Assembly (NCBI GenBank): GCA_037974965.1
Contig: JBBPFI010000001.1
Location: forward strand, 992,001-1,056,000
Source: Dacryopinax spathularia
Taxonomy: Eukaryota > Basidiomycota > Dacrymycetes > Dacrymycetales > Dacrymycetaceae
Length of the DNA stretch: 64,000 bases
Direction: 5' to 3'
Shown: piece by piece, positions 45,352-55,466 of the stretch
Position numbering within the stretch: position 1 is the stretch's first letter
Layout of the letters: the number at the start of each line of letters is the position of its first letter
The notes under the pieces: model-generated
Database searches by the model: none
The model's input: only the letters and a program-made list of their open reading frames with translations
Told to the model about the DNA's origin: nothing
Position numbers and translations under genes: made by a program

Positions 45352-46439
45352 ATGGCAAGTCAAGAATATCCCAGAGCGTGGCGCCAATCGTCCTCTGGCC
45401 AGCCCATTCCTACCAACGTATATCCTCCACGTCAGCCGCCATATCATCCGGGATCTTATGTCCCCTTGCCTGCTCTCTCTCGCGTCAACGGACCTCAGCC
45501 GTCGTATTACGCGTCATCGCCATATCCTCCTTCGCTCCCACATCCGGCTACGTATTTGGCGAGCCCTGCCACCCTCAACCAAGTAGCACCTCAGAATACT
45601 AGGCGCAGCCAGCCATGGTCACCCGGTATGCCTCGGCCGCCAGGCCTGCCATACATCGTAGGCGGATCGACTCTCTCCTCTCAAGGCTACTCGACGGTCG
45701 CCTGCGAGATGGGTCGCGTCTACCGGATGCCTGATGGTCGAGCTGCTTACTACGTCGGAACGGCAGGGCCCAGCGAAGCAGCAGCAGCTCGACGAGCTTA
45801 TCGCGAGAGGCACCCGGGACCACCCCAGCCCACGCCTGATATTGAGCGGACTGACGGAAGGCCACCCCCTTCGACAGGCAGAAACGGCGGGGCATCTTAC
45901 CCTGCTGGCTCTAGTTCCCACCGTGGGCCAGGACTTTCAGGTCAACCACCACCACCTCAAACGACTCCTAGGCCTACTGCACCGAGACTTAGGCTCGATC
46001 TGCTTAGCGAGACTGAACAGGAGGCAGTCATGGAGGACGTTCGCACGATGAAAACTGAGACCTATTATGTCTTTCTAGGCAAGTGCCAACCTTCCTTTGG
46101 TGACTGCCACTCATGTCCACTTAGGGATTCCGACGGTGTTCACTCCAGAAGAGCTCAAGCGGGCCGTCAAGCGGCAAATGTACGTGCGTCACTTTACAGT
46201 CACGCTGATCTCACATCCGCGTAGGTTGAAGCACCATCCTGATAAAGGAGGCCTCAAAGCAAACTTTTATCGTCTTCAGCGGGCATCAAATATTCTTTCT
46301 GACCGCGAGAAGCGTGCTTGGTGAGCTGACCCAATCTTTCTGCCTGTCTGGTTGGCTCAGAATGAACAGGTATGATGCGCTGCTGAGCTATTATAAGTAC
46401 GAGCAGTGGCGACGACAGACGCAGGCGCGATCGCGATGA
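45352..46439 (+). CDS. J-domain (DnaJ) protein with Pro-rich N-terminus
   Basis: There are four exons (45352-46078, 46125-46179, 46225-46320, 46370-46439), 315 aa. The first 225 residues are a low-complexity region rich in Pro, Tyr, Ser and Arg. The J domain is at the C-terminus: ETYYVFLGIPTVFTPEELKR, then LKHHPDKGG with the essential HPD, then FYRLQRASNILSDREKRAWY. It therefore should stimulate an Hsp70. There is no Gly/Phe or Cys-repeat region, so it is class C. No signal or membrane helix is seen. Intron 1 (46079-46124) uses a GC donor, required to keep the J-domain frame. The next gene also ends in an LKHHPDKGG J domain, so a local duplication of the domain is likely. Confidence 0.88.
46079..46124 (+). 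other. GC-AG intron in the J-domain gene
   Basis: This 46-nt intron begins GCAAGT and ends ACTTAG. The alternative GT four bases downstream puts the J domain out of frame. This is the second GCAAGT donor in the window. Confidence 0.7.
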
Positions 46440-47189
46440 GTGACTCGATGGGCTCAGCTGTAAGATCGCGGTATTGTGATACGACATTCCTTGTTACCCA
46501 TAATCATGTATATATCCCCGCGGTTGCCTCTGCCGCAGATACGAATATCAGGCCAGTTCTCCGCAATGACCGTATCATACAGTATAGTTACGAGTACCAC
46601 GTTGGTGCCGGACTGGGATTACAATATCCAGCAAACATCCTTTCTAGCAACCGGGCATTCAGAAAAGACCACGGTACTTTCCTGCCATGCGGGTCGAATT
46701 GTGGTAAGAAAGAAGCAACAGAAAAGCCGCAGAACAAAAGGGGACGCGCGGAGGCAGCGACGCCGGTTCCGACGCGTAACCCGCCATCAGTTGCGCAGCT
46801 GGAGCGCGTAGCGCCCTCGTCCAATCACGTTCTACATGATTTCTCGCAGATTTCTGTCTTTTAGCTGCTATCGCAAATTTTCATAGCCAGCAAGGATGCG
46901 AGGTGAAAATGAGGTGGTCGAGAAATAGAAGGTGAAAGAAACAGATAATATACGAGGGCAATTCCCCTTTTTACCCCGCATAAAGGGAAGTGATCGGAAC
47001 CCGGGGGTATCGGTTGTCGGAAGGTGCTGCGCGGCGCTCCTCAGCCACCAGCGCACCTGCGCAATGTAGTCCTCCTTTGCCGCAACTGCGGGCGTCGCTT
47101 CCCATGGTCCTTATTACTGTGCAATCAGCCTGCTCGGTCGCTCCTTACCGTCTGGTGAGCTTGTCCTACTTAACCAACTGCAGAGAAGG
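46440..47189. other. Intergenic between the two J-domain genes
   Basis: A spacer of 750 bases holding the first gene's 3' UTR and the EH-J gene's promoter. Plus-strand frames at 46406-46864 are open but have no start context or recognisable sequence. A small upstream frame near 46990-47193 overlaps the EH-J start and is probably leader sequence. Confidence 0.4.
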
Positions 47190-49175
47190 ATGAGCCGTAC
47201 TCATACCGTCACAATGTTACCTCAAGTCCCCATGTTCAGCGCTGAGGAACAGGCATTCATCGACAAGATTCTGAAGAGCGTCGATGCTGGTGAAGAGCAG
47301 TTCATCGAGGGGAATGTGGCGAAGAAGATCTTCAAAGCATCTCTGCCGCCAGAAACGCTCGCACAGATATGGCACATTGCGGACAAAGGCGACAAGGGCT
47401 TCTTGACGAAGCTCGACTTGGGCGTCGCACTCCGCCTTATCAGCCATGCGCAATTCGGTGTGCAAGTACACCCGCGCTTCATGCATATACGTGCGTTGCT
47501 CTTCTTCCAGTCTTACTTCGTGTTGCTAAGAATAGTTGCAGCCGTTCCGCCTCCTACCCTCCCGTACTTCGAGCTAAGTCGCAAGCGAGCACATACACCT
47601 AAAGCGCATACGAGGACGAGATCAGCGTCTCCGGCGGCTGGACCAAGCAATCAAGCGCAAATCTCGCGAGAGGAATGTGCGGAGTCAGCGAGGTTGTTTC
47701 TGGATAATAACCCGGTCAATGGGCGAGTCAAGGGTGCGTGCAACTGTTTAGCCCCCATGCATATACGCTTACATTCTCACAGGATCAGTTGTGCGAGAGC
47801 TCTTCATGCACTCTGGTCTATCGACGGAAGTGCTGTACGAGATTTGGGATCTTGTCGACTATGACTATCTCGGCTCTCTCGACCTTACCCAATTCATCCT
47901 CGCCATGCATTTTATCCGGGAGAAGACTCTACGACCCACTTACGCTCTCCCTCGAACAATCCCACCAGCCCTATACAACCTCGCCCTCCCCAGCCGGCCC
48001 ATGCCATCATCCGCTACCAAGCGATGGGCAATATCCGCCGAAGCAAAGCGTCTAGCAGACGAGCAGTTCGACTACTGGGACCCCGTCTGCAGAGGCTACC
48101 TACAACGAGATCTAGTTCTCATCATCCTCATCGGCTATGCGCGGCAGTTCAACCTCCCAGAACCAGAAGCGGTCGCCGTCCAGATCTGGAGCCTGCTCGA
48201 TCCCGAGATACCCGATCAGCTCGATAGGGACGGGTTTGCAGTCGCGCTCAAGATGCTGGACGACACGGCTGATGGCAAGCCGCTCCCTTCGTCCATGCCG
48301 AAAACGTACATCCCACCAAACTGGAGGAGAGAGAGACATCATGGTGCCAAGAGTACGTACTGTTCGCCACTTGTACCAGCACCGCCTGACCTTCGCCGTC
48401 AGATCCTTTCACGCCTGCCATGGAGAAAGAGCGCAAACTACGCCGCATGTCCAACCTGGACGCCGATACCATCCGCGCCCGGAATCAGCGGCTACTCGAT
48501 ATCGAGCGTGCCATCCGAGAGTTCCGAAAGGAGCAAGAGCACGGCGAGCGCATGCGTCAGAAGCTTGCACGTGAAGCGCAGGAAGATGAGCAGCACAGAC
48601 AGGAAGGACTCGCCGAAGAGGCACGTAAGAGGGAGGAAGAAGCTCGCAGGCGGGAAGAGGCCGAGGCTGAGGCTGCGCGTAGGCGACAGGAGGAGCTGGA
48701 CGCTGCGCGAAAAGCGCGGGAGCAGGCTGCGCGTAGGGAGAGGGAGGAGGTGCTGCGCCGTCAGCGGGAAGCTGAGCGTGCGCGTCAGGAGAGAGAGAAG
48801 GCGAGGCAGGAACGGGCGAGGAGGGAGGGACCGAGGAGACGGGATTCTGCGCCTGCGGAGGATGAGGCCACGCGTCGTTCTCGTAGGGAGAGAGAGGAGA
48901 GGGAGGAGCGCGAAGCCGAGGCGCAGCAGAAGGCTCGAGAGGAACGGCGCGCCTATGCAAAGCTGGAACAGAACCGCTGGAAGGACTACTACAAGATCCT
49001 TGGTGTTGGGAAGGAGGCTGACGAGGCGGAGATCAAGCGTGCCCATCGGCGGGAGAGTCTGAAGCATCACCCGGATAAGGGAGGTGACGAGGATACGTTC
49101 TTGCTCATCCAGGAGGCGAGGGAGATTTTGTGCAACGCTAGCCTGAGGCAGCGATATGATTCCCTCCGGGCATGA
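47190..49175 (+). CDS. Three-EH-domain, coiled-coil, J-domain fusion protein
   Basis: There are four exons (47190-47490, 47542-47733, 47783-48352, 48403-49175), 611 aa. Three EH domains: EH1 about residues 15-95 (LAQIWHIADKGDKGFLTKLD), EH2 about 142-228 (LYEIWDLVDYDYLGSLDLTQ), EH3 about 248-335 (AVQIWSLLDPEIPDQLDRDG). An NPF tripeptide at 355-357, the usual EH ligand, is formed across intron 3. Residues 361-540 are a very charged Glu/Arg/Gln coiled coil. Residues 542-611 are a complete J domain (DYYKILGVGKEADEAEIKRA, then HHPDKGGDE) ending at the C-terminus. Coiled coil and J domain are in one uninterrupted exon, and the exon 3-4 join is in phase. The N-terminal layout matches Eps15/Ede1 endocytic scaffolds, whose C-terminus normally carries UBA or UIM motifs instead. 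I infer an endocytic factor that recruits Hsp70. Confidence 0.88.
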
Positions 49176-49325
49176 CCGTTTTGAGCTCTTATGCTGCTAC
49201 TTATCTTTATATCTCTCATGTACTGCATTCCATACCTCTTCATGGGCTCATACCGCAGATTGTAGCAACAGAGCAAAATGTGATGTTATTGCCTCTCGGA
49301 CTCGAACATCAACACGCTATACACC

Positions 49326-51284
49326 TCACCGCCATGTATCGTCAATCGTCGCGCTCCCACTCTCAGGCGCCGTATACTGCCTATTCGGATCGCTCTCCCA
49401 CGTAACCTGGCCATTATAGATCCTAATAAACTTATACTCGAAGCTCACCCCCGCAGGGACACCGACAGTGACCTGCCAATTCGGATAATTCGCCGCGCTG
49501 AGCGGGATAGCGGCAGTCGTGCTCCAGTCCGAGAGCTGCGAGATCGACCCGGTGAGGTAGATGTTCTCGCCGTAGACTGTTGTGGCCGTTTCGACGAATG
49601 TGAGCTGGACGAGGGTGGGTTGGGGGCCGGGTTGACAGGTTCCGGAGGGGACGGTGAGGCCTGAGGCGCCCCAGGATGCGGGGGGGAGGGAGGCGCGGGC
49701 GTCGGCCATGGTAAGGAAGGAGGCGTAGGACCATGTGCTGTGAAAGCATTAGCATGGCTTCTTATGGGTCAATGAGGCAAGACGAGCGAGACTCACAGGT
49801 CCGCCGCACTAGTCGGTACCCCCGTCCCTCTATCAAACTGCTCGCTCAGCCCCCCTCCCTGGGGTACGTACTGCTCCACAACGCCCACAAACCCATCCGC
49901 CATAGCCCTCACCCCGCTCGTAAGCGTCTCGTACGTGCTTGAGCTGCTGCTGTATGTTCCTGGGGTGATGGAGGACAGGAACTGGGCGAAGAAGGGTTGG
50001 GAGAGGGATGTTACGGTGAGGGAGGATTGGGATGTCCAGACTTGGAGGGCGGAGTAGAGCTGTTCTGCGCAGGCGAGCGTGGCGAGGTACCATGGCTATT
50101 ACAGACCTCCATCAGCTCTTGGTCACTGTCGACAGAAGTTGAGAGGCGCACATTACCACCATAGTACACATCCTCCGGGTATCTGCCCACCGCTACCGCT
50201 TGGTCCGCGCCATACTGGCTATTAATCGCATACAGACCCCTGAAGGAGTCCACCACAGCCTTATGGTTCGCCAGCGCCCTATCCGAGCACGGCTGAAAAG
50301 TCGCACTATCGCACCCCGCCTCCGGGTCGAACGCATGTATGCTCGCCAGCACCGTATTGGTATCCAGCCCGGAGCGGGTCGAGGAGGCCAGGTTGATATT
50401 AGCGATCGCGTATGGCGAGCTGGCCGAGCTGTCCCAGAAGGAGGACTGGAGGAAACAGAGTATGTTGCCTGCTTGTTCGGCCCAGAATGAGGCTGTTGAT
50501 GAGGATTCGTAGGAGGACGCGAGAGGGGCTGCTTGACGCAGGGCACGCGCTTGGGAGAGGAGAGTGAAGAAGCTCGACCCGTCCTGTTCTTCCCAGAGGT
50601 CGAAGCCCGTCATATTCCAGTTCTCGGCCACATAGCCCAGATCAAGGGAGATGATCGGCCAGAGCGTATCCTGGACATAGCTCGTATTCCCCTGCCCGAG
50701 CTTATACGACGCATACGTGAGCATCGCAATAGCTCTCAGGGCCGGTCCGTCCCGCTGCGGCCTGCCCCACGCACCCGTGAAGGCCGTCATGTCGGGGTTG
50801 AACTTGGGCTCGCCGAGCCCACCGGTGCTGACGTTCCCGGAGGGGTTGGGCACTTGCTGGATGATCGACATTGAGTGGATCCATTGCTCGATCTCGGTTT
50901 GCAGGGTTGGGTCGCGTCCCTGGGTATAGCGGTCGATGAGGAGTTTGTTCACCTGCCCCGCAAGTCAGTTCTGAGCGCATATATGCGACCTCCCTTTTCG
51001 GAAGGACGGGAGGGCAGGGGGCGTACGAGAGAAGCGTCCCGGATCCAGGTATAGTCGTAGTCCGGGTTGGATGTGCTTGGGCTGGCGATCACCACCCCCG
51101 CCGCGGCACCCTCCGACTTCGACCCGGACGGGCCAATATTAGCTAGTACGCCGGCGAGTGCAATAGGCGACTCGGTCGTGATGAACGTGTCGACATCGGC
51201 GCGTGTACTCAGAGAAGGGAACGACGAAGAGGGAAGCGGGAGCGCAAGAAACGGCAGGAGCGTAAGGAGGCGTGAGACGAGCAT
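49326..51284 (-). CDS. Glucoamylase, GH15 with CBM20
   Basis: A secreted glucan 1,4-alpha-glucosidase that releases glucose from starch ends. There are four exons (51027-51284, 50152-50952, 49797-50095, 49326-49737), 589 aa. Signal peptide: a Leu-rich stretch directly after the chosen Met ([13 protein letters not shown]). A Met 20 codons upstream is possible but fits a signal less well. The GH15 catalytic acid is in [13 protein letters not shown] and the catalytic base in [39 protein letters not shown] and [14 protein letters not shown] are family blocks. The C-terminal CBM20 starch-binding domain begins near [20 protein letters not shown]. The linker between the domains is short and not the long Ser/Thr-rich type of Aspergillus. 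Confidence 0.96.
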
Positions 51285-51696
51285 GGCTGGTATCGCGAGG
51301 AGGGGGAGGGAGCCGACCTCGCTGACGACGGGGAGGTACATCACTCTCGTCGTCCTTTTAGCACGCCAGACCGGCTATAGGAGTCAACGCGGCTTGTGTT
51401 TCTTCTTGCCCACGCGCAGAGATGCGCTGGCTCGGAAACTCGCTCACGAGATGAGGACGAGCACGAGGTACGGTTGGAATGTGACGCAGAGCGCCGAATA
51501 GGATGCGCCCGCAAGGACAACTCGCTAGCTCCGGGTACGGTTGTCAGAAGCGTACGTCTCCAGTTGAGCACGCGGGGTAAAGGCGGGGAAGCGGAGGACC
51601 GCGTGTCTTTGCATGCTGAAGGTCGAGGTCTAATATAAGTAACCGGCGCTGCATACGCTCGAGCGAGAGGAGGGCACGCGACAGGAGAGGAAGAGG
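51285..51696. other. Glucoamylase upstream region
   Basis: A stretch of 412 bases between the glucoamylase start and the transposon. A minus-strand TTATATTA near 51632 could be a distant TATA element. It ends in the left target-site copy GAGGAAGAGG at 51687-51696. Confidence 0.4.
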
Positions 51697-51825
51697 GAGA
51701 TATCGTCTCGGATGACCGCCTGGGATCAAATTTCGTCCCAAATGACCACTGCATCTAGAATGACCAGCGCTCAAGCCGTATGTCCGTGCATACACTGGTT
51801 ATCATGTTCTTAATTTTCGACAATA
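51697..51825 (+). repeat. Left terminal inverted repeat
   Basis: Matches the reverse complement of 53518-53646 at 125 of 129 positions. All four differences are transitions. Confidence 0.9.
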
Positions 51826-53186
51826 CCGTGTTTTGATTTGATAGCAATTATGTCTACCTCTTGTGGCTGCAAACATGATCCACATCACTAAGGCCCCCAT
51901 GTGGCGACATTGGCTCTCTGTTAACCCCAGTCAATGCTTCGCACTGAACGATAGGGAGCAAGATGGCGGAGACCCACTCCTCTGTAGTGGCAACTAAGTG
52001 GACCTCCCGCTGGCATCCCCATCGTGGTGACACGCTGCTCAAGGGCAGCGCCAATCATTGTCCATGTGAGGTTGTTTTGTGAAGACACCCTGGTTTGTCG
52101 TGCATTAGCCGCCCCGTGTATTGCATCACAATGGATGACAATATCGACGGGAAGTATGCCCTTAATCTTCCATGGTGCGCTGGTCTTGGTGGAGCCAAAA
52201 TGTTCTTTGGTGAAGGTTATGCCGCCCGAGCCGAAGGTCGAAGCAGTTGGAACCAGTGAGGGGCGGACCCAGTTCCACCTGGCAGTTGACACATATCTCC
52301 TGATCTGGTTGATGGCTTAACGTCAAAGCCTGATTTTTCTGAAGTCCTCTTCAAAGGCTGCGTTGTCGACCATTCAGTATTGATTGACAGCATTTTGAAC
52401 GTGCTGAGTTTTCTAAACCATGGTGAAGGGTTTTGTGAGCCGTAGTCAGGAGAAAGTCTTGATCACCTTCAGTGCCTCTCTGCTCCAAGGGAACGGAGGA
52501 AGGGCTGGAATACTCTGACATGCCCATGAGCCGGCAGACATCAACTTGGGGGGCTCATATCTAGGCAAGCGCAAAGCATCATTCACAGCTCCATTAGGCT
52601 CTGCCTGGAAAAGATCCCCCTGAATGCATCAGTGCATGGCAGGATAACCTGATATCATTCAGAGCCTTTCATTGGGGATATTATGCATGATTCATGATGC
52701 ACGGTTACAAGGTGCCTCACTAGACTTCAGTCCATTTGTCAGGTGTGCTGAGCTGTTGTCAAATATACTACACCTCACAGGATGAACTTGTGTGCATACA
52801 TATACTGACCCATACCTAGATGCCCTGTGGATGCAACAGCAACACTTGCCACTGACCATGGATACATATTGGTGTAACAACAACGATTGCACTGTACCTT
52901 TCATTGTCCTCAAGCTACAAGATGTGAAAGTCACACTAGGATCATGCTAGAGCCATCACTGCTCATACAGAACAAGTCAAAGAGTACAGCACTATTTGCT
53001 TAGAAAGAATGGCAGTGGGTAATAACGTCCAGTGGGAAATAATATAGGAGTTGGGAGGTCACCATGTTGGGTTGTCCCGTATCATAGCTTTTTGGCTTCC
53101 AAGCATTCGAGCTTCACCTTCCGCATTTCATTCAACAGCACTTGGATGTGTTCTCCAGAACCCATGATACCACAGACAAGTATCCA

Positions 53187-53501
53187 TCAATGGATTGAGT
53201 CGACATTCAGTAGGACCTCAGTGATCATAGTGACAGGCCTTTCAATGTCACCGACCCCCAACTTCTCCGCCCACTCCACCAGAATCCTCTGCATGGTTTC
53301 TGGAGCAATATTCATCACCTCCATGGAGCGCCGCAGCCAGTCTTCATTCACCAGTGTCAGGGGCTCTAAGAGAGAAGACGAACTCATATCCCTCTCAATC
53401 ATATGCGAACCCTCCTGATGAGCCGCCGGAGCTTCAGGCCGGGAAGGGACATCAAGAACCGCCCCAGGAGGACTTGAGCCAGACAGGAAAACGGGTTGCA
53501 A
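53187..53501 (-). CDS. ORF inside the transposon, 104 aa
   Basis: The longest open frame of the element. It starts MQPVFLSGSSPPGAV, then has a helical, coding-looking stretch (NEDWLRRSMEVMNIAPETMQ, then LVEWAEKLGVGD). A further open stretch lies at about 53060-53150 on the same strand (GEHIQVLLNEMRKVKLECLE). I recognise no transposase motif. It may be a captured host exon or a remnant accessory gene. Confidence 0.25.
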   Translation of the reverse strand: MQPVFLSGSSPPGAVLDVPSRPEAPAAHQEGSHMIERDMSSSSLLEPLTLVNEDWLRRSMEVMNIAPETMQRILVEWAEKLGVGDIERPVTMITEVLLNVDSIH

Positions 53502-53517
53502 ATCAAAACAAGGTAAA

Positions 53518-53646
53518 TATTGTCGAAAATCAAGAACACGATAACCAGTGTATGCACAGACATACGGCTTGAGCGCTGGTCATTCTAGATGCAGTGGTCA
53601 TTTGGGACGAAATTTGATCCCAGGCGGTCATCCGAGACAATATCTC
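53518..53646 (-). repeat. Right terminal inverted repeat
   Basis: Counterpart of 51697-51825. It is followed directly by the target-site copy GAGGAAGAGG at 53647-53656. Confidence 0.9.
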
Positions 53647-53849
53647 GAGGAAGAGGGCATGGTCTCACCCGAGCGTCACCTTTTACCGCAAAGTACGCGT
53701 GGGACGCGCCAAATTAGGGGTCGCGCACTGGGCATGATCGGCGGTGATCCACCGTTTCCTGCCTGCTTGATGCAGAACGCGGTCAGGATGTGCATTAGTG
53801 GATTCATTGGATTGTAAGCATGTCAATCAACATATCATCAGTACTACAG

Positions 53850-55466
53850 CTACAGCTTCGCCTTCGGCTCATCCTCCTTCGCCTCCTCCCACCAAATAAC
53901 GCTCACGGTCATATCGTCCCTCTCCCGTCTAGAATACGGCGCCCTTAAGCTAAGCATCCTCCTTACCTTGTCCGGCGTCCCGCCCAGCGCGTTCCGGATC
54001 AGACATACCGCCGGCGTGTCGCGCTCGTCGTATACCCACGCTTTGTCGTCCTTTTCGTCTTGTGGGATATACTTCCCATCTACGCCCGCGCTGCCCATTA
54101 CGGGCCGGACGTCGCTCTGCGGGAAGGTGGTGGGGTGCGTGTGGGCAAGGTGGGTAGACGCGATCGTCACTGCTTCCATGGGGGTCATGGCGTCCCACAG
54201 TCCGTCGGTAGCGAGGATGAGGAACCGAAGATCGGCTGTTGAACGCTTGCCCTTTATCGGAGGGTTGGCACCGGATGGAGGGAGAGACATGCGGAATGGG
54301 CGATGAGTGACGACAGGTTCGGCGGTCACGTAGGGCGGAGAACGGAAGGCAGGCGGGGTAACGAGCACGTCAGGCGGTTGGATCAGTTCGCGGTTGATAC
54401 GTTCTTGTTGCTCTTTTGTCCACTGCGCATCATCAGACAAGTAATGATCAGAGAGAGTAAAGGGACGGACCTTATATCTTGCATCGCCAAACGCCCGACT
54501 AGGCTCTAAACCACCCAGTACTCTCCCGTTTCTCGCCACTGTATCCTCTTCTCCTGGATGCTCCTTCTTAAGCCTCTCGACCTCCTTGATCGCCTTCGCC
54601 GTCTGGTCCTCTGTCAGCACCTCGCACATCCACCTCTTTTGCGCTTCGTCCCAATACCCAGCCACAGCTCGACAATCACCAACAAGCGCGAGATGGACTT
54701 GCTCGTGCTGGGTGTCGAGGACGCTTAGCAATGCGCAGGAGCCGGATAATGCTGGACGAAGGAAAGGAGCGACGATTTCTGGCCGCTTCTCTTTGGGCAA
54801 ATCGAGAAGGCCGAGGACTGCGCCAGTTATCGATCGGTCGAGCGAGGTGTATGCGCGCTTGAGCGCTTGCTCTACTTGTGTAGGGTTGGCCGTGCCATCG
54901 GATCGGAAAGCGGCAGGGAGAAGCGGCGAGATGTTGAGGAAGGAAGACTTGGATTGCACGAGAGGTGAGGGTAGGCCCTTGATCAGAGCGTCCATCTCCA
55001 GCGCGGCGGTAGGAATCAGCGCCTTCTGAAGGAGCTGTGATGTCCATGGACCGGCGTGTCCGTCCATAACGGCGAAGAACAGTATTTCACCCTTCTGCTT
55101 CCCGCTCTTCCCAGCAGCCTCGTCCTTGGAGATCACCATCTCCGCATGGGTGTCTTCGCACGGATCGTTCGACGCAACCTGGGCCACGTTCCATGACCAT
55201 TTCTTGCCCGATGGAAGAACGAGTGACGACGACCGTACGTGCGACGTAAGCAGGTTCTGGACAGCCTGATGCGACAGCAAGGGGAAAGTGCGCAGTTCCT
55301 TCGTATTCCGGTCGATCCGGACCCAAGCGCGGAACATCTCGTCGGACGAGCCCTTCGAGGAGACGGGTCGGTTTATCCAGGTGTAGGCGGTGTAGGCGGC
55401 GTAGCCTGTGCCCGCGACGACTGTGGTCGTGAGTGCGACGGTTTTGAGCAGGCCAGGTTTGCTCAT
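53850..55466 (-). CDS. PTC5: PP2C-type phosphatase, mitochondrial (PTC5/PDP-like)
   Basis: A Mg/Mn-dependent Ser/Thr phosphatase of the pyruvate-dehydrogenase-phosphatase group. About 522 aa after removing one 48-nt intron (54423-54470), which has no stop and preserves frame. The N-terminus has a basic start and one hydrophobic helix (TVALTTTVVAGTGYAAYTAY), fitting a mitochondrial inner-membrane or presequence signal. PP2C motifs: FFAVMDGHAGPWTS, SGSCALLSVLD, LALVGDCRAVAGYWD, LEPSRAFGDARYK, FLILATDGLWDAM and RERDDMTVSVIWW, with the metal-binding aspartates in place. PTC5 is the closest named yeast gene by motif; Ptc7 lacks these inserts. Confidence 0.92.
   Translation of the reverse strand: MSKPGLLKTVALTTTVVAGTGYAAYTAYTWINRPVSSKGSSDEMFRAWVRIDRNTKELRTFPLLSHQAVQNLLTSHVRSSSLVLPSGKKWSWNVAQVASNDPCEDTHAEMVISKDEAAGKSGKQKGEILFFAVMDGHAGPWTSQLLQKALIPTAALEMDALIKGLPSPLVQSKSSFLNISPLLPAAFRSDGTANPTQVEQALKRAYTSLDRSITGAVLGLLDLPKEKRPEIVAPFLRPALSGSCALLSVLDTQHEQVHLALVGDCRAVAGYWDEAQKRWMCEVLTEDQTAKAIKEVERLKKEHPGEEDTVARNGRVLGGLEPSRAFGDARYKVRPFTLSDHYLSDDAQWTKEQQERINRELIQPPDVLVTPPAFRSPPYVTAEPVVTHRPFRMSLPPSGANPPIKGKRSTADLRFLILATDGLWDAMTPMEAVTIASTHLAHTHPTTFPQSDVRPVMGSAGVDGKYIPQDEKDDKAWVYDERDTPAVCLIRNALGGTPDKVRRMLSLRAPYSRRERDDMTVSVIWWEEAKEDEPKAKL

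Larger units (their letters stand above)
51697..53646. mobile_element. MULE-like DNA transposon, probably non-autonomous
   Basis: A 1950-bp element with 129-bp terminal inverted repeats (51697-51825 and 53518-53646) that differ at only four positions. The ends begin GAGATAT(C/T)GTCTCGG. It is flanked by a 10-bp direct repeat GAGGAAGAGG (51687-51696 and 53647-53656), a target-site duplication. Long inverted repeats plus an 8-11 bp duplication are typical of the Mutator (MULE) superfamily; other superfamilies with such long ends usually make shorter duplications. The interior is visibly more AT-rich than the surrounding genes and shows no transposase frame. The longest reading frame is about 105 codons on the minus strand. 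The near-identical ends suggest a recent insertion. Confidence 0.85.

Noticed and set aside
46406-46864. 152-codon plus-strand frame after the J-domain gene
   Set aside because: It overlaps the last J-protein exon in another frame, has no convincing start and shows no conserved-looking sequence.
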